Assembly: GCF_001461825.1 (NCBI RefSeq)
Contig: NZ_LLZC01000012.1
Coordinates: 620,001 to 684,000, forward strand
DNA: 64,000 nucleotides
Source of the DNA: Bacillus velezensis
Lineage (GTDB): Bacteria > Bacillota > Bacilli > Bacillales > Bacillaceae
Direction of reading: 5' to 3'
Both the position numbers and the translations under genes were made by a program. Shown here one piece after another: positions 43,842-52,692 of the stretch. Under the pieces are notes generated by a model, which did no database searches, was not told where the DNA came from, and saw only the letters and a list, made by a program, of their open reading frames with translations. How positions within the stretch are numbered: position 1 is the stretch's first letter; every line of letters starts with the position of its first letter.

Positions 43842-43860
43842 ATTATATCATATCGATATG
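43842..43860 (-). promoter_or_regulatory. ansR promoter with 12-bp palindrome
   Basis: The minus strand has TATAAT at 43847-43842 as the -10. A perfect palindrome CATATCGATATG (43849-43860) lies between the -10 and the -35 region. It is the best candidate for an autoregulatory AnsR site, though no binding site is shown by sequence alone. Confidence 0.5.
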
Positions 43861-43891
43861 TAAAAGTGTACGCGAACTGAATAATAATCAC

Positions 43892-43920
43892 TTGATTAAT
43901 TTCATTCGTCTGTCTATAAT
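43892..43920 (+). promoter_or_regulatory. Sigma-A promoter of ansAB
   Basis: TTGATT (43892-43897), 17-base spacer, TATAAT (43915-43920), about 70 bases before ansA. Confidence 0.8.
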
Positions 43921-43987
43921 TTGATTAAAAGTATGCGAAAAGCGAATGCTTAACACATCTTGAGAAATGGATGAAGAGGTGCAGGGT

Positions 43988-44977
43988 ATGAAAAAATTAT
44001 TGCTGTTAACAACCGGAGGAACAATCGCCTCAGTCGAAGGAGAAAACGGGCTTGCACCCGGGGTGAAAGCAGACGAATTGTTAACCTACGTATCAAAACT
44101 TGATAACGATTACACGATGGAAACCCATTCGTTAATGAACATCGACAGCACAAATATGCAGCCTGAATACTGGGCCGAAATCGCAAATGCTGTCAAAGAA
44201 AAATATGACGCATATGACGGGTTCGTCATTACGCACGGGACAGACACAATGGCTTATACATCAGCGGCACTGTCTTATATGCTTCAGCATGCTGATAAAC
44301 CGATCGTCATTACGGGTTCGCAAATCCCGATTACATTTCAAAAAACCGATGCCAAAAAAAATATCACGGACGCGATCCGCTTCGCATGTGAAGGGGTGGG
44401 CGGCGTATACGTCGTATTTGACGGCAGAGTCATTCAAGGCACACGCGCCATTAAATTAAGAACGAAAAGCTATGATGCATTTGAGAGCATTAACTATCCG
44501 TATATCGCGTTTATTACCGAAAACGGAATTGAATATAACAAACAAGTGCACATGCCAAAAGACGATGCTTTTACGGTCAATACTTCACTTTGCACGGACG
44601 TGTGCCTGCTCAAGCTCCACCCGGGGCTGAAACCGGAAATGTTTGACGCATTAAAGGGCATGTACAAAGGAATCGTCATTGAAAGCTACGGCAGCGGCGG
44701 CGTGCCGTTTGAAGGAAGAGACATTCTCGCCAAAGTCAATGAAATGATTGAAAGCGGCATTGTCGTCGTCATTACGACACAATGTCTTGAAGAAGGAGAG
44801 GACATGAGCGTCTATGAAGTCGGCCGAAGAGTCAATCAAGATCTCATTATCCGCTCCAGAAATATGAACACGGAAGCCATCGTGCCGAAATTAATGTGGG
44901 CGCTCGGCCAGTCTCACAACTTGGCTGAAGTCAAAAACATTATGGAGACACCGATCGCAGACGACGTTGTACTGTAA
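43988..44977 (+). CDS. ansA: L-asparaginase AnsA
   Basis: 329 residues, cytoplasmic (no signal peptide). It hydrolyses asparagine to aspartate and ammonia. The nucleophile Thr is in [10 protein letters not shown] near residue 10 and the second catalytic Thr-Asp in THGTDTMAY near residue 85. I chose the ATG after GAGGTG; an in-frame ATG further upstream would sit at that ribosome site. It is followed after 37 bases by ansB, forming the ansAB operon. Confidence 0.93.
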   Translation: MKKLLLLTTGGTIASVEGENGLAPGVKADELLTYVSKLDNDYTMETHSLMNIDSTNMQPEYWAEIANAVKEKYDAYDGFVITHGTDTMAYTSAALSYMLQHADKPIVITGSQIPITFQKTDAKKNITDAIRFACEGVGGVYVVFDGRVIQGTRAIKLRTKSYDAFESINYPYIAFITENGIEYNKQVHMPKDDAFTVNTSLCTDVCLLKLHPGLKPEMFDALKGMYKGIVIESYGSGGVPFEGRDILAKVNEMIESGIVVVITTQCLEEGEDMSVYEVGRRVNQDLIIRSRNMNTEAIVPKLMWALGQSHNLAEVKNIMETPIADDVVL

Positions 44978-45014
44978 AAACATGACTACCACAAAGAGAA
45001 AGTAGGGTTTTAGC

Positions 45015-46442
45015 ATGACAAACGCGCAAAAAGAATATCGTCAGGAAAAAGATTTCCTCGGAGAAAAACAAATTGAAGCTGATGTGTATTACGGAATACA
45101 AACGCTGCGCGCGAAAGAAAACTTTCCGATTACCGGATACCGCATCCACGAAGAAATGATTAATGCGCTCGCCATCGTCAAAAAAGCGGCGGCGCTTGCC
45201 AACATGGATGTAAAACGGCTGTATGAAGGAATCGGGAATGCGATTGTACAGGCCGCAGATGAAATTCTTGAGGGAAAATGGCATGACCAATTTATCGTCG
45301 ATCCGATCCAAGGGGGAGCCGGAACGTCCATGAACATGAATGCCAACGAAGTAATCGGCAACAGGGCTCTTGAAATCATGGGGCATAAAAAAGGTGAATA
45401 CATTCACCTCAGCCCGAACACACACGTCAACATGTCACAATCGACGAACGACGTGTTCCCGACGGCAATCCATATTTCAACCTTGAAACTTTTGGATAAG
45501 CTCCTTGATACGATGGCGCATATGCTCAGTGTCTTTAAAGATAAAGCGAAACAATTTGATTCTGTCATTAAAATGGGGCGCACACACCTTCAGGACGCTG
45601 TGCCGATCCGTCTCGGACAGGAATTTGAAGCATACAGCCGCGTGCTTGAGCGTGACATAAAGCGAATTAAACAATCCCGCCAGCATCTGTATGAAGTAAA
45701 CATGGGGGCAACGGCCGTAGGTACGGGACTTAACGCCGATCCGCGCTACATAGAACAGGTTGTGAAGCACCTGGCTGACATCAGCGGACTGCCGCTTGTC
45801 GGCGCCGGCCATTTGGTTGACGCCACACAAAACACTGATGCGTATACGGAAGTTTCAGCCGCGTTGAAAGTATGCATGATGAACATGTCTAAAATCGCCA
45901 ACGATCTGCGCTTAATGGCTTCAGGTCCGCGCGCGGGACTTGCGGAAATTTCACTGCCCGCCCGTCAGCCGGGATCATCCATTATGCCTGGGAAAGTCAA
46001 CCCTGTAATGGCAGAGCTGATCAACCAAATCGCCTTCCAGGTCATCGGGAATGACAATACGATCTGCCTCGCTTCAGAAGCGGGCCAGCTGGAGCTTAAC
46101 GTAATGGAGCCGGTGCTCGTATTTAACCTGCTTCAATCCATCAGCATCATGAATAACGGGTTCCGTTCATTTACCGATCATTGTCTGGCGGGAATTGAAG
46201 CCAACGAAAAACGTCTGAAGCAATACGTGGAAAAAAGCGTCGGCGTCATTACAGCGGTCAATCCGCACCTCGGGTATGAAGCGGCTGCGCGAATTGCCCG
46301 TGAAGCAATCATGACGGGGCAATCTGTAAGAGATCTTTGCCTTCAAAATGATGTACTGACAGAAGAAGAATTGGATATCATTTTGAATCCGTATGAAATG
46401 ACAAAACCGGGAATTGCCGGAAAAGATCTATTAGAAAAATAA
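45015..46442 (+). CDS. ansB: L-aspartase AnsB
   Basis: 475 residues. Converts aspartate to fumarate and ammonia. The fumarase/aspartase signature GSSIMPGKVNP is near residue 318 and the substrate contacts in MSQSTNDVFPTA. The length fits the family. It follows ansA on the same transcript. A possible hairpin follows it, and then mleN. Confidence 0.93.
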   Translation: MTNAQKEYRQEKDFLGEKQIEADVYYGIQTLRAKENFPITGYRIHEEMINALAIVKKAAALANMDVKRLYEGIGNAIVQAADEILEGKWHDQFIVDPIQGGAGTSMNMNANEVIGNRALEIMGHKKGEYIHLSPNTHVNMSQSTNDVFPTAIHISTLKLLDKLLDTMAHMLSVFKDKAKQFDSVIKMGRTHLQDAVPIRLGQEFEAYSRVLERDIKRIKQSRQHLYEVNMGATAVGTGLNADPRYIEQVVKHLADISGLPLVGAGHLVDATQNTDAYTEVSAALKVCMMNMSKIANDLRLMASGPRAGLAEISLPARQPGSSIMPGKVNPVMAELINQIAFQVIGNDNTICLASEAGQLELNVMEPVLVFNLLQSISIMNNGFRSFTDHCLAGIEANEKRLKQYVEKSVGVITAVNPHLGYEAAARIAREAIMTGQSVRDLCLQNDVLTEEELDIILNPYEMTKPGIAGKDLLEK

Positions 46443-46459
46443 ATTTTAAAGCAACAACA

Positions 46460-46492
46460 GCCGCCTTTTCACGTTTTTTAGTGAATAGGCGG
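46460..46492 (+). terminator. Weak hairpin after ansB
   Basis: CCGCCT-TTTCAC pairs with GTGAAT-AGGCGG around a T-rich loop (one mismatch), but no T run follows. It may only partly end the ansAB message, so mleNA may be partly on it. Confidence 0.35.
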
Positions 46493-46543
46493 TTGCCATA
46501 CAAAGGGATGAGGCAGTATAGTATAATTTGTTATATCATTTGA

Positions 46544-46557
46544 TGAAAGCGTTTTAG
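46544..46557 (+). promoter_or_regulatory. Candidate cre (CcpA) site before mleN
   Basis: TGAAAGCGTTTTAG matches the consensus TGWAANCGNTNWCA at 12 of 14 places. It sits just after a TATAAT-like -10 (46522-46527), a position expected for roadblock repression by CcpA. Confidence 0.5.
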
Positions 46558-46583
46558 CTTTTTTCTTCTAGGGGGATTTTCTT

Positions 46584-47990
46584 GTGAAAGAGGTCAGATT
46601 GCCAAATTTATTGGAAATAATTATCTTATTATTCGGGTTTTTAGCACTTGTCTTATCGTTCACAGTGTTTTTAGACCTGCCGATCCAGCTAGCTCTATTA
46701 ATATCCTGGTTTTTCGCTATTATTCTCGGAGTCAGGCTGGGATATTCATATAAAGACTTGCAGGATTCGATTGTCACCGGGATATCAAACGGTCTTGAAG
46801 CGGTGTTGATTCTTGTTTCGGTCGGTGCGCTCATCGGGACATGGATTGCCGGCGGCGTTGTGCCGACGTTAATTTATTATGGTTTAGAGTTTATTAATCC
46901 TCATGTTTTCCTGCTTGCTACACTGGTTATTTGTTCCGTTATGTCCGTTGCGACCGGAACGTCGTGGGGAACCGTGGGTACAGCGGGGATCGCCATGATT
47001 GCCATCGGAGAGGGAATGGGTATACCGCTTCCGATCGTAGCGGGAGCCGTTTTGTCCGGCGCTTACTTCGGAGACAAGCTTTCACCGCTGTCTGACAGTA
47101 CGGTGCTTGCCTCCACGCTTTCTAAGGTGGATGTGCTGTCACACGTCAGAGCGATGATGTATCTGTCAATTCCGTCCTATATTATTACGGCCATTCTGTT
47201 TACCGTAACGGGATTTATATACGGCGGAAAAAATATTGATCTCGACAAAGTGGAATTTTTAAAATCTTCATTGCAGAAAACGTTTGACATTCATATATGG
47301 ATGCTCATTCCGGCTGTTGTCGTCGTTGTCCTTCTGATTTTGAAAAAGCCGTCTATGCCCGTTATTATCATCGGTGCTTTGCTTGGCGCAATCTGGGCTT
47401 CCGTCTTTCAGGGAATGAATTTTGCCAGTGCCATCGCGACTGCTTATAATGGTTTTTCTATTAAAACGGACGTCGAATTTTTAAACGGCCTGTTAAACCG
47501 CGGAGGCATTACCGGTATGCTGGATACGTTAGTCGTTATCCTGTTCGGTCTTGGTTTTGGAGGAATTCTTGAGAAGCTCGGCGTATTAAAAGTGATTGTC
47601 TCAACTTTTGAGAAAAAGCTGACCACACCGGGAAATGTGACGCTTTCGACATTGATCGTCGCCCTTTTAGGAAACATTTTCGGCTGTGCGATGTACGTGT
47701 CATTGATTCTGACGCCGAAAATCATGGAGAACAGTTATGATAAACTGAAACTTGACAGAAGAGTTTTATCCCGGAACGCAGAGGTGGGCGGCACGCTTAC
47801 TTCAGGGATGGTGCCGTGGTCTGATAACGGCATCTATATGGCCGGCATTCTCGGCGTATCCACATTTTCTTATCTGCCGTTCATGTGGCTCAGTTTTGTA
47901 TCTATCGGACTGGCAATATTGTACGGATACACGGGGAAATTCATTTGGTACACGAAAGAAAAATCCTTACAATCTCAAAAATTGGGTTAG
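46584..47990 (+). CDS. mleN: Malate/lactate antiporter MleN (NhaC family)
   Basis: 468 residues with about 11 or 12 hydrophobic segments, GTG start after GGGGGA. It matches the NhaC family and B. subtilis MleN (YqkI), which exchanges malate for lactate with proton uptake and Na+ release. The conserved stretch ATGTSWGTVGTAG is near residue 130. It lies 12 bases before mleA and so shares its transcript. Confidence 0.9.
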   Translation: MKEVRLPNLLEIIILLFGFLALVLSFTVFLDLPIQLALLISWFFAIILGVRLGYSYKDLQDSIVTGISNGLEAVLILVSVGALIGTWIAGGVVPTLIYYGLEFINPHVFLLATLVICSVMSVATGTSWGTVGTAGIAMIAIGEGMGIPLPIVAGAVLSGAYFGDKLSPLSDSTVLASTLSKVDVLSHVRAMMYLSIPSYIITAILFTVTGFIYGGKNIDLDKVEFLKSSLQKTFDIHIWMLIPAVVVVVLLILKKPSMPVIIIGALLGAIWASVFQGMNFASAIATAYNGFSIKTDVEFLNGLLNRGGITGMLDTLVVILFGLGFGGILEKLGVLKVIVSTFEKKLTTPGNVTLSTLIVALLGNIFGCAMYVSLILTPKIMENSYDKLKLDRRVLSRNAEVGGTLTSGMVPWSDNGIYMAGILGVSTFSYLPFMWLSFVSIGLAILYGYTGKFIWYTKEKSLQSQKLG

Positions 47991-48002
47991 GAGGTTCATT
48001 TC

Positions 48003-49316
48003 ATGATTACAAAGCATATGATTCGGACGTTAATGATTGAAACGCCGACTGTTCCCGGAAATCTCGGAAAAGTGGCAACCGCCATCGGAGTGATGGGCGG
48101 AGATATCGGGGAAGTTGAAACCGTTAAAGTCGGCCCGAACTACACAATGCGCAACATTACGGTGCAGGCTGAAAATGAAGAGCAGCTGCAGGAAATCATT
48201 CAAGCCATTGAAGCTCTCGGTGAAGGCATCCGTCTTCATACAGTCTCAGATGAAGTGCTCTCTGCTCATGAAGGCGGCAAAATTCAGATGAAAAGCAAAA
48301 TGCCGATCCGGACATTGGCTGAGCTTGGCCGTGTTTATACGCCGGGTGTCGCCGATGTGTGCAGACTGATTGAAAACGAGCCTGAAAAAGCGTCCATCTA
48401 TACGACAATCAGCAATTCTGTCGCCATTGTCACCGACGGCACGGCGATTCTCGGCCTCGGCAATATCGGCTCTGTCGCCGGAATGCCCGTAATGGAAGGG
48501 AAAGCCGCGCTTTTTGACCAGCTGGCGGGTATCAGCGGAATTCCGATTTTGCTCGATACCTCTGATCCGGAAGAAATCATTCGCACGGTAAAACATATTT
48601 CTCCGGGGTTCAGCGGAATTCTGCTTGAAGATATCGGTTCGCCTCACTGCTTTGACATTGAAGACCGCCTGAAAGAAGAACTGGACATTCCGGTTATGCA
48701 CGATGACCAGCACGGCACGGCGGTCGTCACGCTCGCCGCCGCCATTTCCGCTTGTAAAAGCGCCGGTCTTGATTTAAAAGAAGCGAAGGTCGGTCAGATC
48801 GGTCTCGGCGCGGCAGGCGTCGCCATCTGCCGCATGTTTATGGCATACGGAGTCAAAGCGGTCTGCGGAACGGACAAGTCAGAAGACGCAATGAACCGCC
48901 TCGCTCAGTACGGAGGTCAGCCGCTTGGAAGCATCAAAGAATTAATGGACACGTGTGACATTGTGATCAGCACCACAGGAGTTCCGGGTCTCATTAAAAA
49001 AGAGGATGTCAGAAAAGGACACGTCATTCTGGCTTTATCTAATCCGAAGCCGGAGATTGAACCGGAAGAGGCATTACAAGCCGGAGCCGCTTATGCAGCT
49101 GACGGCCGTTCGGTCAATAATGTTCTCGGCTTCCCGGGGATTTTCCGCGGCGCGCTGAACGCCAAAAGCAAGAAAATCGACCATGAAATGCTTGTGGCGG
49201 CCGCAGAAGCCATCGCCTCTTGCACAAAACACGGCGATCTCGTGCCTCAGCCTTTGGATGCGGACGTGCATCAGGCCGTATCAGCAGCCGTAGAACGGGC
49301 TGCGGCAGGAAAATAA
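48003..49316 (+). CDS. mleA: NAD-linked malic enzyme MleA with N-terminal ACT domain
   Basis: 437 residues. Residues 1-80 form an ACT domain (TPTVPGNLGKVATAIG). The catalytic part follows, with YTPGVADVCRLIE, the metal-binding HDDQHGTAVV near residue 232 and the dinucleotide loop GLGAAGVA near 262. It oxidises malate to pyruvate. In Bacillus it is the YqkJ protein, working with MleN to use malate. AGGAGG sits before the start and a strong terminator follows. Confidence 0.93.
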   Translation: MITKHMIRTLMIETPTVPGNLGKVATAIGVMGGDIGEVETVKVGPNYTMRNITVQAENEEQLQEIIQAIEALGEGIRLHTVSDEVLSAHEGGKIQMKSKMPIRTLAELGRVYTPGVADVCRLIENEPEKASIYTTISNSVAIVTDGTAILGLGNIGSVAGMPVMEGKAALFDQLAGISGIPILLDTSDPEEIIRTVKHISPGFSGILLEDIGSPHCFDIEDRLKEELDIPVMHDDQHGTAVVTLAAAISACKSAGLDLKEAKVGQIGLGAAGVAICRMFMAYGVKAVCGTDKSEDAMNRLAQYGGQPLGSIKELMDTCDIVISTTGVPGLIKKEDVRKGHVILALSNPKPEIEPEEALQAGAAYAADGRSVNNVLGFPGIFRGALNAKSKKIDHEMLVAAAEAIASCTKHGDLVPQPLDADVHQAVSAAVERAAAGK

Positions 49317-49325
49317 ACAACTCTT

Positions 49326-49358
49326 ACAGTACCGGACATGTGCCGGTGCTGTTTTTTT
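49326..49358 (+). terminator. Terminator of mleNA
   Basis: 10-bp stem ACAGTACCGG / CCGGTGCTGT, 7-base loop, then a run of T. Confidence 0.85.
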
Positions 49359-49426
49359 CATGAATAGGAAGCGGAATTCTTAGGCAGGCTAACAGATAGC
49401 AAAAGACGGAATAAAGAGGTGTCGAT

Positions 49427-49717
49427 GTGGATTATTTTCCGCTGATCCATACAAATATTTGGGATGCTGTGATCGGCGTGCCGGTCGTCTTATGCGTCAC
49501 ACAGCTGATCAAAGTGTTCTGCCGGGTTCCGGGCATATTCGTTCCCACGATTGCCCTTGCTGCCGGAAATGTTGTGTCTATCGTTTTCGGTCATCATGAA
49601 CACGTGTATGCGGGGATTTTTATGGGGTTTTTTTACGGATACGCCGCAATGGGGAGCTATTCATCTGCCAAAACGTCTCTGCGCGCTTACCGGTCGAAAC
49701 ATGAGCCGTATTCATGA
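49427..49717 (+). CDS. Small holin-like membrane protein, unassigned
   Basis: 96 residues, GTG start with AGAGGTG upstream. Two or three hydrophobic segments (IGVPVVLCVTQLIKV, PTIALAAGNVVSIVF, YAGIFMGFFYGYAAMG) and a basic tail (KTSLRAYRSKHEP), a layout like small phage holins. No endolysin or phage gene is nearby. I do not recognise it. Confidence 0.6.
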   Translation: MDYFPLIHTNIWDAVIGVPVVLCVTQLIKVFCRVPGIFVPTIALAAGNVVSIVFGHHEHVYAGIFMGFFYGYAAMGSYSSAKTSLRAYRSKHEPYS

Positions 49718-49773
49718 ACACATCTGGATTTTTTTGTTATGATAAAGAAAAGGGAAAAAGGAGCGATTGGCAC

Positions 49774-50001
49774 ATGGCGAAGAGCAAAACGAAAAAAATG
49801 CGGGAGCATCTCAAAAGAAACGGGATGCGTGACGCAGTCCTGTCAAGGGGGACGGCGCCGTCTTTCAGCACCCATGAAAGAGTGACGAAAACCAAAAAAG
49901 ACAGGCTTGAAAGAATAAAGCATAAAAAAAGGAACCCCTATGATCACCGGAGTGATGACGGGGGTTCTTTTTTTATGCCGGAATCTCGCGCCTTTCTATG
50001 A
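49774..50001 (+). CDS. yqkK: Conserved small basic protein YqkK
   Basis: 75 residues, very basic (MAKSKTKKMREHLKRNGMRD, KDRLERIKHKKRN), with AAAAAGGAG upstream of the ATG. Matches YqkK by position and N-terminal style. The last 25 codons lie across a strong terminator hairpin, and the C-terminal residues SFFMPESRAFL look unlike the rest, so the coding end may have drifted through the terminator. Function unknown. Confidence 0.75.
   Translation: MAKSKTKKMREHLKRNGMRDAVLSRGTAPSFSTHERVTKTKKDRLERIKHKKRNPYDHRSDDGGSFFMPESRAFL
49928..49974 (+). terminator. Long terminator hairpin inside the 3' end of yqkK
   Basis: AAGGAACCCC pairs with GGGGTTCTT, with an inner TCAC / GTGA stem and CGGA loop, then a T run. 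It is a good rho-independent terminator lying within the open frame. Confidence 0.8.
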
Positions 50002-50008
50002 TTTCTCT

Positions 50009-50037
50009 GTCATGTTTTCTCTTTTCTTTCATACAAT
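50009..50037 (+). promoter_or_regulatory. Sigma-E promoter of spoIIM
   Basis: -35 GTCATGTT (50009-50016), 13-base spacer, -10 CATACAAT (50030-50037); both fit the sigma-E consensus. Confidence 0.85.
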
Positions 50038-50077
50038 CTACTAAATCAAGTCAATAGATTAGCGGGAGGAAAGCGGT

Positions 50078-50722
50078 ATGAGAAAACAATCGTACAAAGA
50101 ACTGTTTTTTCGCCATGTAAAGGATCATCTGTCACTTTATATATTTGTGTTCGTCTTGTTTTTGATGGGGGTCATTTTCGGGGCAATCATCGTCAACAGC
50201 ATGACCATCACGCAGAAAGAAGATCTGTATTACTATTTAAGCAAGTTTTTCGGACAGCTGTCTGACGGAAAACATGCCGGCGCTTCAGAAATGTTTTGGC
50301 AGGCCGTCTTTCATGATGTAAAATATTTGGGGCTGATGTGGATTCTCGGTATTTCCGTGATCGGTCTTCCGGTTATTTTCATTATGGTGTTCTTAAAAGG
50401 AATCGTCGTCGGCTTCACGGTCGGTTTTTTAGTGAATCAAATGGGGATGAACGGGTTTTTCCTGTCATTTATTTCGGTTCTGCCGCAAAACATCGTTCTC
50501 ATTCCGGCATACCTTATCATGGGGACATGCTCCATCGCTTTTTCCCTGAAATTGATCCGGCAGCTGTTTGTCAAACGCAGCCTTCATGACGCGCCGATCC
50601 AATGGTTCGGACGCTACGCCTTCGTGCTGATTCTCATCGTTTTCTTCTCGGTCATCGCCTCGCTGCTCGAGGCGTACGTGTCTCCGCTGTTTATGGAAAA
50701 GCTGTTATCACGCATATTTTAG
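50078..50722 (+). CDS. spoIIM: Stage II sporulation protein M
   Basis: 214 residues, about five membrane segments ([38 protein letters not shown] and others). Part of the SpoIID-SpoIIM-SpoIIP complex that drives septal peptidoglycan thinning and engulfment in the mother cell. GGGAGGAAAG precedes the ATG. The sigma-E promoter fits that role. Confidence 0.93.
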   Translation: MRKQSYKELFFRHVKDHLSLYIFVFVLFLMGVIFGAIIVNSMTITQKEDLYYYLSKFFGQLSDGKHAGASEMFWQAVFHDVKYLGLMWILGISVIGLPVIFIMVFLKGIVVGFTVGFLVNQMGMNGFFLSFISVLPQNIVLIPAYLIMGTCSIAFSLKLIRQLFVKRSLHDAPIQWFGRYAFVLILIVFFSVIASLLEAYVSPLFMEKLLSRIF

Positions 50723-50758
50723 AATGATTATCACAAAATAATACTTTTATTTATCAGT

Positions 50759-50773
50759 TTATAATAATTATAG
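50759..50773. promoter_or_regulatory. PerR box upstream of fur
   Basis: TTATAATAATTATAG matches the PerR/Fur-family consensus TTATAATNATTATAA at 14 of 15 places. It abuts the -35 element of the fur promoter. Confidence 0.85.
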
Positions 50774-50802
50774 TTGGAACTCTGCGCGTATTTTGTTATA
50801 AT
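50774..50802 (+). promoter_or_regulatory. Sigma-A promoter of fur
   Basis: TTGGAA (50774-50779), 17-base spacer, TATAAT (50797-50802). Confidence 0.8.
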
Positions 50803-50834
50803 GAGTCATGGAATGCGGCGTAGGAGGGAAAGAC

Positions 50835-51284
50835 ATGGAAAACCGTATTGATCGAATTAAAAAGCAGCTGCACTCGTCAAGCTACAAGCTTACGCCACAG
50901 CGGGAAGCAACGGTAAGAGTGCTGCTTGAAAACGAAGAAGACCATTTAAGCGCAGAAGATGTATACCTCCTCGTAAAAGAGAAATCTCCTGAAATTGGTC
51001 TCGCTACAGTATACCGTACATTAGAATTATTAACAGAATTAAAAGTCGTTGATAAAATTAACTTCGGGGACGGCGTATCCCGCTACGACCTTCGCAAAGA
51101 AGGCGCGGCTCACTTTCATCACCATTTGGTGTGCATGGAGTGCGGAGCCGTCGATGAAATTGAAGAAGATCTGCTTGAAGACGTTGAAGAAGTGATTGAA
51201 CGTGATTGGAAATTTAAAATTAAAGATCATAGATTGACTTTTCACGGAATCTGCCACCGCTGCCGCGGGGATGAAACAGAGTAA
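50835..51284 (+). CDS. fur: Ferric uptake regulator Fur
   Basis: 149 residues. N-terminal winged helix (KLTPQREATVRVLLENEEDHLSAEDVY) and C-terminal metal-binding part with AHFHHHLVCMECG near residues 90-106 and a second CxxC (CHRCRGDE). Represses iron-uptake genes when iron is high. The ATG after TAGGAGGG is chosen over upstream GTG-type starts. The PerR box in its promoter, known for B. subtilis fur, links it to peroxide and metal status. Confidence 0.95.
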   Translation: MENRIDRIKKQLHSSSYKLTPQREATVRVLLENEEDHLSAEDVYLLVKEKSPEIGLATVYRTLELLTELKVVDKINFGDGVSRYDLRKEGAAHFHHHLVCMECGAVDEIEEDLLEDVEEVIERDWKFKIKDHRLTFHGICHRCRGDETE

Positions 51285-51293
51285 AAGCCTACG

Positions 51294-51325
51294 AACCTTT
51301 TCTGCCAGGAAAGGGTTTTTTACTG
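51294..51325 (+). terminator. Terminator of fur
   Basis: Stem of AACCTTTTC with GAAAGGGTT, then TTTTTTA. Confidence 0.75.
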
Positions 51326-51398
51326 TTTTTATGTATAAAAGCCTTTGAAATTGGCATAAGGTGTACTAACAGCCGCCAAAGAAAGGGTCGATCGAAAG

Positions 51399-51626
51399 AT
51401 GGGCAGATTCTTAAAAACAGCCGCGGATACGATCAAAGTGTTTATACTGTTCACAGGTTTTACCGCGCTGTTCTATTATGCTATGATATGGGTGAATTCA
51501 GAGTATGAAAACTATCATCGGTACGATAAACCGGAAGGCTCCGCCGTCAAAGTGGCCAAAACGGAACATGAGGAGAAAGACGGCTGGTTCGGCCGATTGA
51601 TCTTTTTTTACCAAAACGGGGAGTAG
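51399..51626 (+). CDS. yqzK: Small membrane protein YqzK (DUF4227)
   Basis: 75 residues, one N-terminal membrane helix ([19 protein letters not shown]) and a short soluble tail ending in FFYQNGE. It sits between fur and xerD, 7 bases before xerD, as in B. subtilis. Only a distant GAAAGGG serves as ribosome site. Function unknown; possibly cotranscribed with xerD. Confidence 0.85.
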   Translation: MGRFLKTAADTIKVFILFTGFTALFYYAMIWVNSEYENYHRYDKPEGSAVKVAKTEHEEKDGWFGRLIFFYQNGE

Positions 51627-51633
51627 ATCGAGA

Positions 51634-52524
51634 GTGAAGGATCAAATTAAGGATTTCATCCATTACGTGAGGGTTGAAAGAGGGCTGTCCCAAAATACGA
51701 TGATGTCCTATGAGCGTGATCTGAAAAGTTATTCTCTCTTCTTAACTGAAAGCCTTCAGATCACTTCATGGAATGATGTGACCCGTCTTCATATTATTCA
51801 ATATTTAAAGCATATAAAGGACTCCGGGAAATCCGGCAAGACGTCTGCCAGGCATTTGGCGTCAATCCGGTCTTTTCATCAATTTCTGTTAAGGGAAAAA
51901 GCCGCGGATAAAGATCCTTCGGTACATATTGAAACACAAAAAACAGAGCGGACGCTTCCGAAAGTATTGGCGCTTCACGAAGTTGAGCGGTTATTGGACA
52001 CGCCTAAGCTTGACAGCCCGTTCGGTCTCAGGGATAAAGCCATGCTTGAACTGCTGTACGCGACCGGCATCAGGGTCAGCGAGATGATCGAGCTGAAATT
52101 ATCCGACGTCCATTTGACGATGGGATTTGTCCGCTGCTTCGGAAAAGGGCGGAAAGAGCGGATTGTGCCGATTGGTGAAGCCGCTTCTCATGCGATAGAA
52201 GCGTACATTGAAAAAGCCAGAGGGAAATTATTAAAGAAAAACGTAACCGAAGCGCTTTTTCTGAATCATCACGGCAGGCAGATCAGCCGTCAGGGATTCT
52301 GGAAAAACCTGAAAAAAATCGCCCTTGAAGCGGGGATTAAAAAAGAGCTGACACCGCACACGCTCCGGCACTCCTTTGCAACGCACCTGCTCGAAAACGG
52401 CGCGGATCTGCGCGCCGTGCAGGAGATGCTCGGACATGCCGATATTTCCACGACGCAAATTTATACGCATGTGACGAAAACAAGGCTGAAGGACGTGTAC
52501 AAACAGTATCATCCGCGCGCTTAG
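51634..52524 (+). CDS. xerD: Tyrosine recombinase XerD (RipX)
   Basis: 296 residues, GTG start. N-terminal SAM-like DNA-binding part ([17 protein letters not shown]); the catalytic domain has Arg in [23 protein letters not shown] and Tyr in TTQIYTH near the C-terminus. Together with CodV/XerC it resolves chromosome dimers at the dif site. The length is normal for the family. Confidence 0.95.
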   Translation: MKDQIKDFIHYVRVERGLSQNTMMSYERDLKSYSLFLTESLQITSWNDVTRLHIIQYLKHIKDSGKSGKTSARHLASIRSFHQFLLREKAADKDPSVHIETQKTERTLPKVLALHEVERLLDTPKLDSPFGLRDKAMLELLYATGIRVSEMIELKLSDVHLTMGFVRCFGKGRKERIVPIGEAASHAIEAYIEKARGKLLKKNVTEALFLNHHGRQISRQGFWKNLKKIALEAGIKKELTPHTLRHSFATHLLENGADLRAVQEMLGHADISTTQIYTHVTKTRLKDVYKQYHPRA

Positions 52525-52525
52525 G

Positions 52526-52556
52526 AGCCGCTGCCAGAGGGGCCGCGGCTTTTTTT
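52526..52556 (+). terminator. Terminator of yqzK-xerD
   Basis: AGCCGC / GCGGCT stem with 13-base loop and seven T. Confidence 0.8.
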
Positions 52557-52616
52557 GCCGGATTGGCGGAATACAGAGAAGGTTCTAATTATTTGAATCG
52601 GCATTGTCAACAAGAA

Positions 52617-52630
52617 TGTAAACGGTTTAT
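52617..52630 (+). promoter_or_regulatory. cre site upstream of deoB
   Basis: TGTAAACGGTTTAT matches the cre consensus at 12 of 14 positions and lies directly before the -35 element. Catabolite control of drm-pupG is known in B. subtilis. Confidence 0.7.
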
Positions 52631-52632
52631 AC

Positions 52633-52662
52633 TTGAGTTGTCTGACCTCTGTAAGCTACAAT
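52633..52662 (+). promoter_or_regulatory. Sigma-A promoter of deoB-pupG
   Basis: TTGAGT (52633-52638), 18-base spacer, TACAAT (52657-52662). Confidence 0.7.
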
Positions 52663-52692
52663 GGACAGATGGAAGAAAAGGAGGCTTTTATG

